Shown here: piece by piece, positions 23,226-31,579 of the stretch
Position numbering within the stretch: position 1 is the stretch's first letter
Layout of the letters: each line of letters opens with the position of its first letter
From: Gammaproteobacteria bacterium
GTDB lineage: Bacteria; Pseudomonadota; Gammaproteobacteria; Steroidobacterales; GCA-2729495
Length of the DNA stretch: 64,000 nucleotides
Direction of reading: 5' to 3'
Assembly: GCA_020853135.1 (NCBI GenBank)
Contig: JADYZO010000042.1
Span: forward strand, 29,780-93,779
Program-made: the position numbers and the translations under genes
The notes under the pieces: generated by a model
Database searches by the model: none
What the model was told of the DNA's origin: nothing
Seen by the model: only the letters and a program-made list of their open reading frames with translations

Positions 23226-24836
23226 GTGGCACGCAATCCCCCGCTGATCGCTCCCTCCATCCTGTCGGCGGATTTCGCCCGCCTCGGGGACGAGGTCCGT
23301 GCAGTGCTCGATGCCGGCGCCGACCAGATCCACTTCGACGTCATGGACAACCACTACGTGCCGAACCTGACCATCGGCCCGCTGGTGTGCGCGGCGCTGC
23401 GCAAGCACGGGATCACGGCGCCCATCGACGTGCACCTGATGGTGCGCCCGGTGGACCGGCTGGTGGAGGACTTCGCCGCCGCGGGGGCGAGCTGGATCAG
23501 CTTCCACCCCGAGGCCAGCGACCACGTGGACCGCACCATCGGGCTGATCCGCCAGCACGGCTGCAAGGCGGGCCTGGTGCTGAACCCGGCCAGCCCGCTC
23601 GGCTGGCTGGACTACACGCTGGAGAAGCTCGACTTCGTGCTGGTGATGTCGGTCAATCCCGGCTTCGGCGGACAGTCGGTCATCCACTCCGCCCTGCCCA
23701 AGCTGCGCCAGGTGCGCAAGCGCATCGATGCGCTCGGGCGCGACATCCGTCTCGAGGTGGACGGGGGCATCAAGGTGGACAACATCCGCGATGCCGCCGA
23801 GGCGGGCGCGGATACCTTCGTGGCGGGCTCGGCGATCTTCGGCAGCGCGGACTACGCCGCCACCATCCTGCAGCTGCGCAAGGAACTGGCGGCCGCCGCC
23901 TGTGGGCGGCGGCCGCCAGACCTGCCAAAGGCGTTACTGGCCGCCGGCGGCTGCCGCCGGCGCCGGCGCCGGGGCCGGCACGGCGCGGATCTTCGGCTGC
24001 GGGCGGACGTTGTAGACCACGATGGTCTTGCCGCTGGCCGAGACCAGCCCCTCGTCCTCCAGCACCTTGAGCACGCGGCCTGCCATCTCGCGCGAGCAGC
24101 CCACCAGGCGCGAGAGTTCCTGGCGGCTGACCTTGATCTGCATGCCCTGCGGATGGGTCATGGCGTCGGGCTCGTTGCACAGGTCGCGGATCGCGTGGGC
24201 GACACGGCCGGTGACGTCGACGAAGGCGAGGTCGGAAAGCTTGCGGTTGGTGCGCGTCAGGCGTGTGGCCATCTGCGTGGCGAGCTCGAACACCAGGCCC
24301 GGGCTCTCGCTGGCGATCTGCCGGAAGCGCGGATAGTTCATCTCGGCGATCTCGGAGGAGACCCGGGTGCGCACCCAGGCGCTGCGGCTCGGCTGCTCGT
24401 TGAACAGCCCCATCTCGCCGAAGAACTGGCCCTTGTTGAGGTAGGCCAGCACCATTTCGTTGCCGTCCTCGTCCTCGATCATCACTTCGACGGAGCCGTC
24501 GATGATGTAGTAAAGCGTGTCGGGCGTGTCGCCCGCGTGGATCATCACCGTCTTGCCCGGCACCGTGCGCACCCGGCAGTAGGTCAGGAACCGGTTGATG
24601 GCCGGGATGTCGCTCAGCATTTTTCCGTTGGCAGCCATGGACTCACCCTCCCCTCGAGACAAACAACAACACTGGTGGAGACTACACTCGCCACGAGATG
24701 TGCGGCATGGCGATATGTTCAATTGCGAGCCAGTGTAAGGGCTCCCGGGCCGGAGTATGTCAAGCCGGCTGGTGGAAATGTGAGCGGGATCACAAAGATG
24801 CGCGCATTGGGCGTGGCGGTCGACCCCGGAGCGTGA
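23226..24836 (+). CDS. rpe: Ribulose-phosphate 3-epimerase; canonical 225-aa enzyme = 23226-23900, ORF continues without stop to 24836
   Basis: [52 protein letters not shown] motifs. Codon 226 (23901-23903) is TGT and no in-frame stop occurs until 24836; the extension is antisense to crp. Confidence 0.93.
   Translation: MARNPPLIAPSILSADFARLGDEVRAVLDAGADQIHFDVMDNHYVPNLTIGPLVCAALRKHGITAPIDVHLMVRPVDRLVEDFAAAGASWISFHPEASDHVDRTIGLIRQHGCKAGLVLNPASPLGWLDYTLEKLDFVLVMSVNPGFGGQSVIHSALPKLRQVRKRIDALGRDIRLEVDGGIKVDNIRDAAEAGADTFVAGSAIFGSADYAATILQLRKELAAAACGRRPPDLPKALLAAGGCRRRRRRGRHGADLRLRADVVDHDGLAAGRDQPLVLQHLEHAACHLARAAHQAREFLAADLDLHALRMGHGVGLVAQVADRVGDTAGDVDEGEVGKLAVGARQACGHLRGELEHQARALAGDLPEARIVHLGDLGGDPGAHPGAAARLLVEQPHLAEELALVEVGQHHFVAVLVLDHHFDGAVDDVVKRVGRVARVDHHRLARHRAHPAVGQEPVDGRDVAQHFSVGSHGLTLPSRQTTTLVETTLATRCAAWRYVQLRASVRAPGPEYVKPAGGNVSGITKMRALGVAVDPGA
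23886..23919. repeat. Perfect 15-bp inverted repeat with TGTG loop at the rpe/crp convergent junction
   Basis: CTGGCGGCCGCCGCC-TGTG-GGCGGCGGCCGCCAG read directly; no long T-tract on either side. Confidence 0.9.
23934..24638 (-). CDS. crp: CRP/FNR family transcriptional regulator (Crp/Clp-like)
   Basis: FFGEMGLF...RSAWVR cyclic-nucleotide motif, [52 protein letters not shown]; recognition helix SRExxGR as in E. coli CRP. Ala/Pro-rich C-terminal tail. Confidence 0.94.
   Translation of the reverse strand: MAANGKMLSDIPAINRFLTYCRVRTVPGKTVMIHAGDTPDTLYYIIDGSVEVMIEDEDGNEMVLAYLNKGQFFGEMGLFNEQPSRSAWVRTRVSSEIAEMNYPRFRQIASESPGLVFELATQMATRLTRTNRKLSDLAFVDVTGRVAHAIRDLCNEPDAMTHPQGMQIKVSRQELSRLVGCSREMAGRVLKVLEDEGLVSASGKTIVVYNVRPQPKIRAVPAPAPAPAAAAGGQ
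24758..24763 (-). promoter_or_regulatory. Candidate -35 (TTGACA) upstream of crp
   Basis: Exact TTGACA on the minus strand between the crp start and the CRP box; the best -10 (TACACT, 24732-24737) is 20 nt away, so spacing is not canonical. Confidence 0.4.
24779..24794. promoter_or_regulatory. CRP-binding-site-like palindrome TGTGA-gcggga-TCACA
   Basis: Exact TGTGA-N6-TCACA within AAATGTGAGCGGGATCACAAAG; divergent intergenic region of crp and the DUF481 gene. Confidence 0.8.
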
Positions 24837-24847
24837 ACGGCGTCACG
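24832..24847. promoter_or_regulatory. Second CRP-like palindrome CGTGA-acggcg-TCACG
   Basis: Symmetric variant of TGTGA-N6-TCACA, 53 bp centre-to-centre from the first box. Confidence 0.5.
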
Positions 24848-24906
24848 GTCGGGAGCCGCCCGGGCCGGGCGGTGATCGTGCTCCGGTCCCGTGTTGCGGC
24901 CCCGTG

Positions 24907-24934
24907 TTGCGGCAGGGCAGGGCCCGGTTTAGAG
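24907..24934 (+). promoter_or_regulatory. Candidate sigma70 promoter for the DUF481 gene (TTGCGG-N16-TTTAGA)
   Basis: Hexamers with plausible spacing ~70 nt upstream of the ATG. Confidence 0.4.
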
Positions 24935-25000
24935 TGCGCCGCCTTGGCCGGCCCGGTTGCCCCGGGCGCGCCACCCGGATCCTGACAGGGGAGAACACCG

Positions 25001-25732
25001 ATGCACAGAATATCCGCCATCCTGGCGTTCCTCGGCTGCCTGCTGTCCGCGGGCCCGGCATTGGCCCATGGCGAAAAGGGCAAGCCGGCTCCGGAGGGCT
25101 GGTCCGGGAGCATCGCTGCCGGCTACGTGGCCGTCAGCGGCAATTCGGAGAGCACCACCGGCAATCTCAGGGGCGAGGTTTTCTACGACCGGGATCGCTG
25201 GCACCACAGTGGCCTGGCCACGGCGATCGGCAGCAGCCAGAACAACAAGACCAGCTCGGAAGCCTACAAGGCCCAGCTGAAGACCAAGTACGACCTGGGC
25301 GAGGTCATCTACACCTTCGGCCTTGCCGAGTGGAACAAGGACCGCTTCAGCGCCTACGACCACCAGATTTTCGAGGTCGGCGGCCTGGGCTGGCGGGTGT
25401 GGCGCAGCGAAACCCAGGAGCTGAACCTCGAGGCGGGTGTCGGTGCCACCCAGTCGGAGTTCAGGGATGGCACGAGCAACAACGAGCTGGTGGGCCGGAT
25501 CGGTGCCGACTACCACTGGCACATCAGCGATACCGCGGTTTTCAGCCAGAAGCTGTCCAGTACCACCGGTGCCGACAACACCTACATCGAGTCCCTGACC
25601 CAGCTGAAGGCGGGGGTGGTCGGCAACCTCGCGCTGGTGCTGGGCTACCTGGTCAAGCACAACACCGATGTGCTGCCGGGCACCGACAAGACCGACACCC
25701 AGACCTCGATTTCGCTGGAATACAAGTTCTGA
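25001..25732 (+). CDS. DUF481 (YdiY-like) outer-membrane protein
   Basis: Signal peptide, then SGSIAAGYVAVSGNSESTTGN, repeated beta-strand pattern, C-terminal aromatic residue (LEYKF). Confidence 0.85.
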   Translation: MHRISAILAFLGCLLSAGPALAHGEKGKPAPEGWSGSIAAGYVAVSGNSESTTGNLRGEVFYDRDRWHHSGLATAIGSSQNNKTSSEAYKAQLKTKYDLGEVIYTFGLAEWNKDRFSAYDHQIFEVGGLGWRVWRSETQELNLEAGVGATQSEFRDGTSNNELVGRIGADYHWHISDTAVFSQKLSSTTGADNTYIESLTQLKAGVVGNLALVLGYLVKHNTDVLPGTDKTDTQTSISLEYKF

Positions 25733-25788
25733 ACGGGGGGCTGGCGGGGCGGTTCCCGGCCGGGAATGCGACCTGCCGGCGTTTTGCG

Positions 25789-25817
25789 TTGAAAAGCCCG
25801 GGACGGCCCATTAGAAT
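25789..25817 (+). promoter_or_regulatory. Candidate sigma70 promoter for rplM-rpsI (TTGAAA-N17-TAGAAT)
   Basis: Near-consensus hexamers with 17-nt spacer upstream of rplM. Confidence 0.7.
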
Positions 25818-25871
25818 GGCCGGCCTTCTGCCCGCGGTCGGCGCGGGTCCTGACATCTTGCAGACAGGCTC

Positions 25872-26300
25872 ATGAGAACGATTTCTGCCAAGCCGGAAGA
25901 AGTAAAGCGTGGCTGGTACCTGGTGGACGCCGACGGGCGCACCCTGGGCCGGCTGGCCACCGAGCTCGCGCGGCGGCTGCGCGGCAAGCACAAGCCCATC
26001 TACACGCCCCATGTGGACACCGGTGACTACATCGTCGTGGTCAATGCCGCCCGCATCCGCGTGACCGGCCAGAAGATGAAAGACAAGACCTACTACCGCT
26101 ACACCGGCTACATCGGCAACATGAAGACCGAGAGCCTGGAGCATCTGATGGACCGGGCTCCCGACCGCGCCTTGCGCATCGCCGTGAAGGGCATGCTGCC
26201 GAAGAACCGGCTCGGGGCCGCGATGCTGCGCAAGCTCAAGGTTTTCCCGGGCGCCGAGCACACGCATGCGGCCCAGCAGCCGCAGCCGCTCGAGATCTGA
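25872..26300 (+). CDS. rplM: 50S ribosomal protein L13
   Basis: [45 protein letters not shown]. Confidence 0.99.
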   Translation: MRTISAKPEEVKRGWYLVDADGRTLGRLATELARRLRGKHKPIYTPHVDTGDYIVVVNAARIRVTGQKMKDKTYYRYTGYIGNMKTESLEHLMDRAPDRALRIAVKGMLPKNRLGAAMLRKLKVFPGAEHTHAAQQPQPLEI

Positions 26301-26324
26301 TCCTGACTGCAGGTTGAACAAGAC

Positions 26325-26717
26325 ATGGCTACCCAGGCTTTCTACGGTACCGGCCGGCGCAAGAGCTCCACGGCACGGGTCTTCATCCGGCCCGGCAAGG
26401 GTGCGATCACCGTCAACGACCGGTCGCTGGACGAATTCTTCGGCCGCAAGACCGCGCGGATGATCGTGCGCCAGCCGCTGGAACTCACCCAGCTCGGCAC
26501 CCACTTCGACGTCGACGTGACGGTCAGCGGCGGTGGCATGACCGGCCAGGCCGGCGCGATCCGCCACGGCCTGACCCGTGCCCTGATGGCCTACGACGAC
26601 AGCCTGCGCGGTGCGCTGCGCCGGGCCGGCTTTGCCACCCGCGATGCGCGCGAGGTCGAGCGCAAGAAGGTCGGCCTGCGCAAGGCCCGCCGCGCAACCC
26701 AGTACTCGAAGCGCTGA
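26325..26717 (+). CDS. rpsI: 30S ribosomal protein S9
   Basis: [20 protein letters not shown]...[17 protein letters not shown]. Confidence 0.99.
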   Translation: MATQAFYGTGRRKSSTARVFIRPGKGAITVNDRSLDEFFGRKTARMIVRQPLELTQLGTHFDVDVTVSGGGMTGQAGAIRHGLTRALMAYDDSLRGALRRAGFATRDAREVERKKVGLRKARRATQYSKR

Positions 26718-26764
26718 TCGGGGCTGGCGGGTTTCGCCCCCGCCCACGATCCGTGCCGGGCCAT

Positions 26765-26838
26765 TGGGGGATCGTCTAGTGGTAGGACAGCGGACTCTGA
26801 CTCCGTTAACCTAGGTTCGAATCCTAGTCCCCCAGCCA
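26765..26838 (+). tRNA. tRNA-Gln (anticodon CTG), CCA encoded
   Basis: TGGGGGATCGTCTAGTGGTAGGACAGCGGACTCTGACTCCGTTAACCTAGGTTCGAATCCTAGTCCCCCAGCCA folds as a cloverleaf: acceptor TGGGGGA/TCCCCCA, anticodon loop CTCTGAC, T-arm CTAGGTTCGAATCCTAG. Confidence 0.96.
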
Positions 26839-26852
26839 GTCCACGACCGGAA

Positions 26853-26880
26853 GAGCCCACCACCCGCGGTGGGCTTTTTC
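26853..26880 (+). terminator. Rho-independent terminator after tRNA-Gln
   Basis: AGCCCACC-ACCCGC-GGTGGGCT followed by TTTT. Confidence 0.9.
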
Positions 26881-26956
26881 ATTTCCACCACCATCCGCTC
26901 CTGGGCCGGGCCGGGCCGCCGGGTGGGGGCGCTGCCGCGCCGCGCGGGTTCCCCGC

Positions 26957-27619
26957 TCAGCGCCGGTCGAAGCGCTTGATCCCGGAATCGGTCGCCATGA
27001 GGATCACGTCCGCCGGCCGGTTGGCGAAGAGCCCCACCGTCACCACCCCGGCGATCTGGTTGAACCGGGTCTCGAGATCAGGCGGATTGGTGATCACCAG
27101 GTTGTGCACGTCGAGGATGAGGTTGCCGTTGTCGGTCACGAAGTCCTTGCGCGGGACCGGCTGGCCGCGGGCCCGGACCATCTGCCGCGCGACGTAGGAC
27201 TGGGCCATCGGCACCACTTCCACCGGCAGCGGGAACTTGCCGAGCGTGGCCACCCACTTGCTGTCGTCGATGATGCAGACGAAGCGCCGCGACGCCGCCG
27301 CCAGCACCTTCTCCCGGGTCAGCGCGCCGCCGCCGCCCTTGATCAGGTGGAAGTGCTTGTTGGCCTCGTCGGCCCCATCGACATAGAGGTCGAGGTCCCC
27401 CGCATCGGCAAGGTCCGAGACCGTGAAGCCGGCCGCCTTCAGGCGCCTTTCGGTCTCGTGGGAACTGGCCACCACCGCGGATACGCGGTCGGCGACCCGG
27501 GCCAGTTCCTCGATGAAGAGGTTGACGGTGGAACCCGTGCCCACGCCCAGCCGGATGCCTGGTTCGAGCAGTTCGATGGCCGCCCTGGCGGCCTGCCGCT
27601 TCTTCGAGCCCTGATCCAT
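26957..27619 (-). CDS. rpiA: Ribose-5-phosphate isomerase A
   Basis: LGVGTGSTVNLFIEEL, VDGADEANKHFHLIKGGGGALTREK, VTDNGNLILDV. Confidence 0.96.
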   Translation of the reverse strand: MDQGSKKRQAARAAIELLEPGIRLGVGTGSTVNLFIEELARVADRVSAVVASSHETERRLKAAGFTVSDLADAGDLDLYVDGADEANKHFHLIKGGGGALTREKVLAAASRRFVCIIDDSKWVATLGKFPLPVEVVPMAQSYVARQMVRARGQPVPRKDFVTDNGNLILDVHNLVITNPPDLETRFNQIAGVVTVGLFANRPADVILMATDSGIKRFDRR

Positions 27620-27709
27620 GCGCGTACTCCGGTCGGCTGGGGACACACTGCAGTCCTGCGGGCTGGCCGGGGTGTGTGTCGTGACGACTGAAGGCGGACC
27701 CCGGATGAA

Positions 27710-27736
27710 AATGTGCCCGCCAGAGGCGGGCACATT
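27710..27736 (-). terminator. Rho-independent terminator (12-bp stem, TCT loop) for the micropeptide transcript
   Basis: Minus strand AATGTGCCCGCC-TCT-GGCGGGCACATT followed by a short T tract. Confidence 0.8.
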
Positions 27737-27745
27737 CTGCAAACA

Positions 27746-27787
27746 CTTCCTTTTGGGAAGCCGCGGGAACCGTTGCCGGTTCCCGCG
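27746..27787 (-). repeat. Two tandem hairpins 3' of the micropeptide ORF
   Basis: CGCGGGAACCG-GCAA-CGGTTCCCGCG (27762-27787) and CTTCC-CAAAA-GGAAG (27746-27760) on the minus strand. Confidence 0.85.
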
Positions 27788-27802
27788 TTTCGCCAGCTAT
27801 CG

Positions 27803-27877
27803 CTAGCGCTTCTTCTTGGCCTTCTTTGCGGCCTTCTTCTTGACCTTCTTCTTCGAAGCAGCCTTCTTCTTTGCCAT
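27803..27877 (-). CDS. 24-aa Lys/Ala-rich basic micropeptide (histone H1-tail-like)
   Basis: MAKKKAASKKKVKKKAAKKAKKKR* in frame; AGGAGA ribosome-binding site 8 nt before the ATG; AT-rich promoter-like region upstream. Below the ORF-track size cutoff except as the tail of 27803-28747. Confidence 0.7.
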   Translation of the reverse strand: MAKKKAASKKKVKKKAAKKAKKKR

Positions 27878-27910
27878 GACAATGGTCTCCTGTCGGGGTA
27901 ACCGCAATTT

Positions 27911-27916
27911 AGTATA
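27911..27916 (-). promoter_or_regulatory. Candidate -10 (TATACT) in an AT-rich patch upstream of the micropeptide
   Basis: Minus strand ...TAATTTAATTTTGGTTGTATATACTAAATTG; no convincing -35. Confidence 0.5.
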
Positions 27917-28032
27917 TACAACCAAAATTAAATTACCAGTGATTGCCGTGAACGAGTTCGCAGATCCGGATGACTCACATGCTGGTACGAGTCGATGTCC
28001 TGCATCGGATCCACCAACATGCAATGAGCAAC

Positions 28033-28602
28033 TCAGAACATGTGCACGCCACGCTCGGTCACCACGGCATGCAGTCCGACATCCCAGGGACGCGTCGGCA
28101 GGGAGTCGACGCACTGGAACTCGTGCGCGATGCCGATGAGGTGCGGATGGTGCCAGCCCGCGCGCCGCCGGATGAAGGCGAAACTGCGGTCGTAGAAGCC
28201 GCCGCCCATGCCGAGCCGGCGGCCGCGCGTGTCGAAGGCGACCAGTGGCGCCAGCACGACATCCAGTTGCGCGCCCCGCAGCCAGGTGCCTGGCCCTGAC
28301 AGCGGCTCGGCAATGCCCAGGCGATTGCTGGCGAGGTTCGCGCCAGGATGCCAGGGGGCGAACCGCAGCAGCCGGCCGTGCAACACCGGCAGATACACCT
28401 GCCGCCGGCGTGCCAGGGCCTCCGCCATGACGGGTTCGCAGTCGACTTCGCCCGCCACGGCCATGTAGCAGGCAATGCGGCGGCAGCGCGCCATGAGGGG
28501 GAGGCGCCAGAGGTGGTGCGCGATGGCCTGCGAGTGCGCGGCCAGGATGGCGGGCGGCAGCTGTGCCCGCTGGCGGCGCATGGCCGCACGCAGCGCCTTC
28601 AT
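28033..28602 (-). CDS. fau: 5-formyltetrahydrofolate cyclo-ligase
   Basis: LVAFDTRGRRLGMGGGFYDRSFAF motif; start placed at MKALRAAMRRQR because upstream starts run into the 6S RNA candidate. Confidence 0.92.
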   Translation of the reverse strand: MKALRAAMRRQRAQLPPAILAAHSQAIAHHLWRLPLMARCRRIACYMAVAGEVDCEPVMAEALARRRQVYLPVLHGRLLRFAPWHPGANLASNRLGIAEPLSGPGTWLRGAQLDVVLAPLVAFDTRGRRLGMGGGFYDRSFAFIRRRAGWHHPHLIGIAHEFQCVDSLPTRPWDVGLHAVVTERGVHMF

Positions 28603-28640
28603 CCCGGGGGCACCCGGTGGCGTGGCTGCAGGGGGTGAAG

Positions 28641-28830
28641 GGTGGCGTTCCCGCATGTGCCGTATCGAACCGTCGCTCTCGGACCCGAGCGAAAGGTGGG
28701 ACAGGCCTTGGCAGAGCAGGCTTTCCGCTCGTGGCGGTAATGCACAAAGCTGCCGACTGGCCGGGTCCCTGGAGTGCATTTAAGGGTCGAAGGCAGTCAG
28801 CTCTGCTCGAACACCGCAGGAAACGCCACT
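28641..28830 (-). ncRNA. ssrS: 6S RNA candidate
   Basis: ~190 nt between zapA and fau (same position as E. coli ssrS). Closing stem GTGGCGTTTCC...GGGAACGCCAC (11 bp), internal stems ATGCAC/GTGCAT and TCGCTC/GAGCGA, CCGGCCAGTC segment near the 5' side, and a perfect TATAAT -10 at 28835-28840 correctly placed for the 5' end. Confidence 0.85.
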
Positions 28831-28834
28831 GCCG

Positions 28835-28840
28835 ATTATA
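28835..28840 (-). promoter_or_regulatory. -10 element TATAAT of the 6S RNA candidate
   Basis: Exact consensus on the minus strand ~7 nt before the predicted RNA 5' end. Confidence 0.7.
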
Positions 28841-28894
28841 CGGTGGCCACCGGTGGAAAGTGCGACGTGCGGCGTCCTTTGCCGCGATCGGGAC

Positions 28895-29206
28895 TCAGAG
28901 TTCCAGCTGCCGGCCGGATTGCAGCGCACCCTCGACGCGCTCGCGCATGGCGCGCACCCGCGCCTTGGACTTCGTTTCCAGAACCTCGCCACGCTCGCGC
29001 GAATGCAGCAATTCGTTGGCGATGTTCAGGGCTGCCATGACGGCGATGCGCTCGAGCCCGACGACCCGGCCGCCGTCGCGGATTTCGCGCATCTTGCGGT
29101 CGAGCAGCTCCGCGGAGTCGAGCAGCGCGGCGCGTTCCTCCGGCGGACAGCCGATCTGGTAGTCCTTGTCGAGGATCCTGATGTTGACCCGGACTGCTTC
29201 GCTCAT
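28895..29206 (-). CDS. zapA: Cell division protein ZapA
   Basis: VRVNIRILDKDYQIGCPPEERAALLDSAELLDRKMREIR...ERIAVMAALNIANELL. Confidence 0.95.
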   Translation of the reverse strand: MSEAVRVNIRILDKDYQIGCPPEERAALLDSAELLDRKMREIRDGGRVVGLERIAVMAALNIANELLHSRERGEVLETKSKARVRAMRERVEGALQSGRQLEL

Positions 29207-29433
29207 GTCCCGTGCTCCATGCCCTTGAGGCGGCCGATCATGGCCTCCACCCGGGCACGCACCTGCTCGTTCTTCTGCAGCAGGTTGGCGCGCTCCGCGG
29301 TGAAGGCGTCCTGGCGCTGCCGGAGGGAGCGGTTCTCCTCCTTCAGCTGGTTGCAGGTGAGGACGAGGTCATCCAGCCGCTTGCCGAGCCGCTCGAGCTC
29401 TTCGCCGAAGGACTTGTCGCTGTCTTCCGTCAT
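29203..29433 (-). CDS. Coiled-coil protein of the TIGR02449 / ZapB-like type
   Basis: Short coiled coil (LERLGKRLDDLVLTCNQLKEENRSLRQRQDAFTAERANLLQKNEQVRARVEAMIGRLKGMEH) overlapping the zapA start. Confidence 0.8.
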   Translation of the reverse strand: MTEDSDKSFGEELERLGKRLDDLVLTCNQLKEENRSLRQRQDAFTAERANLLQKNEQVRARVEAMIGRLKGMEHGT

Positions 29434-29563
29434 CGATTCAATATAGTTCCGGCCACGGGCGATGGTCAAATGCACCGCCGCACCGCCGATGCGCTAGGAT
29501 GGGCCCCATCCCGGGCGGTCGCCCGATTATGCAAACAGAGGAGGCCGGCGCGGCCTGCCATCC

Positions 29564-30142
29564 ATGACCAGCGAAGGGATGCCGAGCTTTGTCCTCATCG
29601 AAGGTGCCATGGAGGAGCTGGACGCCGGCGCCGGCGTGACCGAGGCGCACGGCAGCCTCTGCGGCCTGGCCTGCGTGCTCGGCGGGCGCGCCGCGGAGAC
29701 CTGGATGGCCTCCCTGGCGGGCGCCGGGCGTGCCAGCGTGGCGGGGGCCGCGGCGGCTGAACTGCTTGGCAGCCTGGCCACGGCCACCTGCACCGCCCTT
29801 GCCGAGGGGGCCATGGCCTTCTCCCCGCTGCTGCCCCCCGATGAGAGGCCGCTCGCCGAGCGGACCGAGGCGCTGGGCGCCTGGTGCGCCGGCTTCATGG
29901 AAGGGCTGGGTGAAGTGGCCACGAGCCCGGCTGCGCGGGCGGTGCTGGCCGGGGACAGCGCACGGGAGATCATCGGCGACCTTGCCGAGATTGCCCGGGC
30001 CACGGTGGGCCAGGCGGAAGCCAGCGCCGAGGACGAAGCGGCCTACACCGAGCTGGTGGAGTTCGTGCGCGTCAGCACGCAACTCCTGTTCGAGGAACTG
30101 CACGGCGCGCGTGGCGCGGCGGGCAGCAGCCGCCTGCACTGA
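29564..30142 (+). CDS. ygfB: UPF0149 family protein YgfB
   Basis: EAHGSLCGLACVLGG... WCAGFMEGLGE, EDEAAYTELVEFVRVSTQLLFEEL; next to pepP. Confidence 0.92.
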   Translation: MTSEGMPSFVLIEGAMEELDAGAGVTEAHGSLCGLACVLGGRAAETWMASLAGAGRASVAGAAAAELLGSLATATCTALAEGAMAFSPLLPPDERPLAERTEALGAWCAGFMEGLGEVATSPAARAVLAGDSAREIIGDLAEIARATVGQAEASAEDEAAYTELVEFVRVSTQLLFEELHGARGAAGSSRLH

Positions 30143-30147
30143 CCCGG

Positions 30148-31461
30148 GTGGTGAACGCGAGCGAGTTCACCCGGCGCCGGCGCCAGCTGATGCGCATGAT
30201 CGGCCGCGGCGGCGTGGGCATCCTGCCGGCCGCACCCGCCAAGCTGCGCAACCGGGATGTCGAGTATCCCTACCGCCAGGACAGCGACTTCTACTATGTC
30301 ACCGGCTTCCACGAGCCGGAATCCATCGCGGTGCTGGCGCCGGGGCGGCCCCAGGGGGAGTACGTGCTCTTCTGCCGCGACCGTGACCCGCAGCGCGAGG
30401 CCTGGGACGGCACGCGGGCCGGGCCCGAGCGGGCGGTTGCCGAGTTCGGCGCAAGCGATGCCTTTCCCATCAGCGATGTGGACGACATCCTCCCGGGCAT
30501 CCTCGAACAGGCCGAGCGCGTGTACTACACCATGGGCGCGAACCCGGAGTTCGACACGCGCCTGATTGGCTGGGTGACGGCCCTGCGCAACCGGGGCAGC
30601 CCCGGCACCCACGCCCCCGACGCGTTCATCGGGCTGGAGCACATGCTCCACGACCAGCGGCTGTACAAGAGCCGGGCGGAACTGGGCTGCCTGCGCCGTT
30701 CGGTGGCGGTGGCGGTGGGTGCCCATCGCCGTGCCATGGCCCGCTGCCGCCCGGGGCTCTACGAGTACGAGATCGAGGCGGAATTCCTCCACGAGTTCCG
30801 CCGCAATGGCCTGCACCCCTCCTACCTGCCCATCGTCGGCTCCGGGCCCAATGCCTGTGTGCTGCACTACTCGGCGAACAACCGCCGGATGCAGGACGGC
30901 GACCTGCTGCTGGTGGACGCCGGCTGCGAGTCCGACTGCTATGCCTCGGACATTACCCGGACCTGGCCGGTCAGCGGGCGGTTCACCCCGGAGCAGCGCG
31001 CCATCTACGAGGTCGTGCTCGAGGCCCAGGGGGCCGCGCTCAGGGCCATCGCCCCGGGCAACCACTGGAACGAGCCACATGATGCCGCGGTGGGTGCCAT
31101 CATCCGCGGCCTGCGCCGCCTGGGCATCCTCGAGGGCACGCCCGCCGCCATCGCGCGCAACGGCGACTACCGCCGCTTCTTCATGCACCGCACCGGCCAC
31201 TGGCTGGGGATGGATGTCCACGATGTCGGCGACTACAAGGTCGGCGACCAGTGGCGCCTGCTGGAGCCCGGCATGGTGATGACGGTGGAGCCCGGCATCT
31301 ACATCCCGCCGGGCACCCGCGGGGTTGCCAGGCGCTGGCAGGGCATCGGCGTGCGCATCGAGGACGATGTCCTGGTGACCCGCGGGGGCATCGAGGTGCT
31401 GAGCCGCAACCTGCCGAGGGAGCCGGAGGAGATCGAGGCGCTGGTGGGCACCGCCGCGTGA
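30148..31461 (+). CDS. pepP: Xaa-Pro aminopeptidase
   Basis: M24 motifs: LLVDAGCESDCYASDITRTWPVSGRF, HRTGHWLGMDVHDVGDY, MVMTVEPGIYIPP, GIGVRIEDDVLVT. Confidence 0.96.
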   Translation: MVNASEFTRRRRQLMRMIGRGGVGILPAAPAKLRNRDVEYPYRQDSDFYYVTGFHEPESIAVLAPGRPQGEYVLFCRDRDPQREAWDGTRAGPERAVAEFGASDAFPISDVDDILPGILEQAERVYYTMGANPEFDTRLIGWVTALRNRGSPGTHAPDAFIGLEHMLHDQRLYKSRAELGCLRRSVAVAVGAHRRAMARCRPGLYEYEIEAEFLHEFRRNGLHPSYLPIVGSGPNACVLHYSANNRRMQDGDLLLVDAGCESDCYASDITRTWPVSGRFTPEQRAIYEVVLEAQGAALRAIAPGNHWNEPHDAAVGAIIRGLRRLGILEGTPAAIARNGDYRRFFMHRTGHWLGMDVHDVGDYKVGDQWRLLEPGMVMTVEPGIYIPPGTRGVARRWQGIGVRIEDDVLVTRGGIEVLSRNLPREPEEIEALVGTAA

Positions 31462-31532
31462 GTGTCGTTGCTGGCCGGCGCCGATGCCTTGGCGTAAGAT
31501 CACCCGCCTGATCACACCTGATCGCGGGCGAG

Positions 31533-31563
31533 GGCGGCAGACCACGGGCCTGCCGCCTTTTTT
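31533..31563 (+). terminator. Rho-independent terminator-like hairpin 16 nt upstream of gcvT
   Basis: GGCGGCAG-ACCACGGGC-CTGCCGCC followed by TTTTTT. Confidence 0.85.
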
Positions 31564-31579
31564 CATCCGGATATCTGCC

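Noticed and set aside
27878-28747. 314-aa reading of ORF 27803-28747 upstream of the Lys-rich tail
   Set aside because: Overlaps fau in another frame and has no recognisable domain; only the last 24 codons have their own RBS and promoter-like region.
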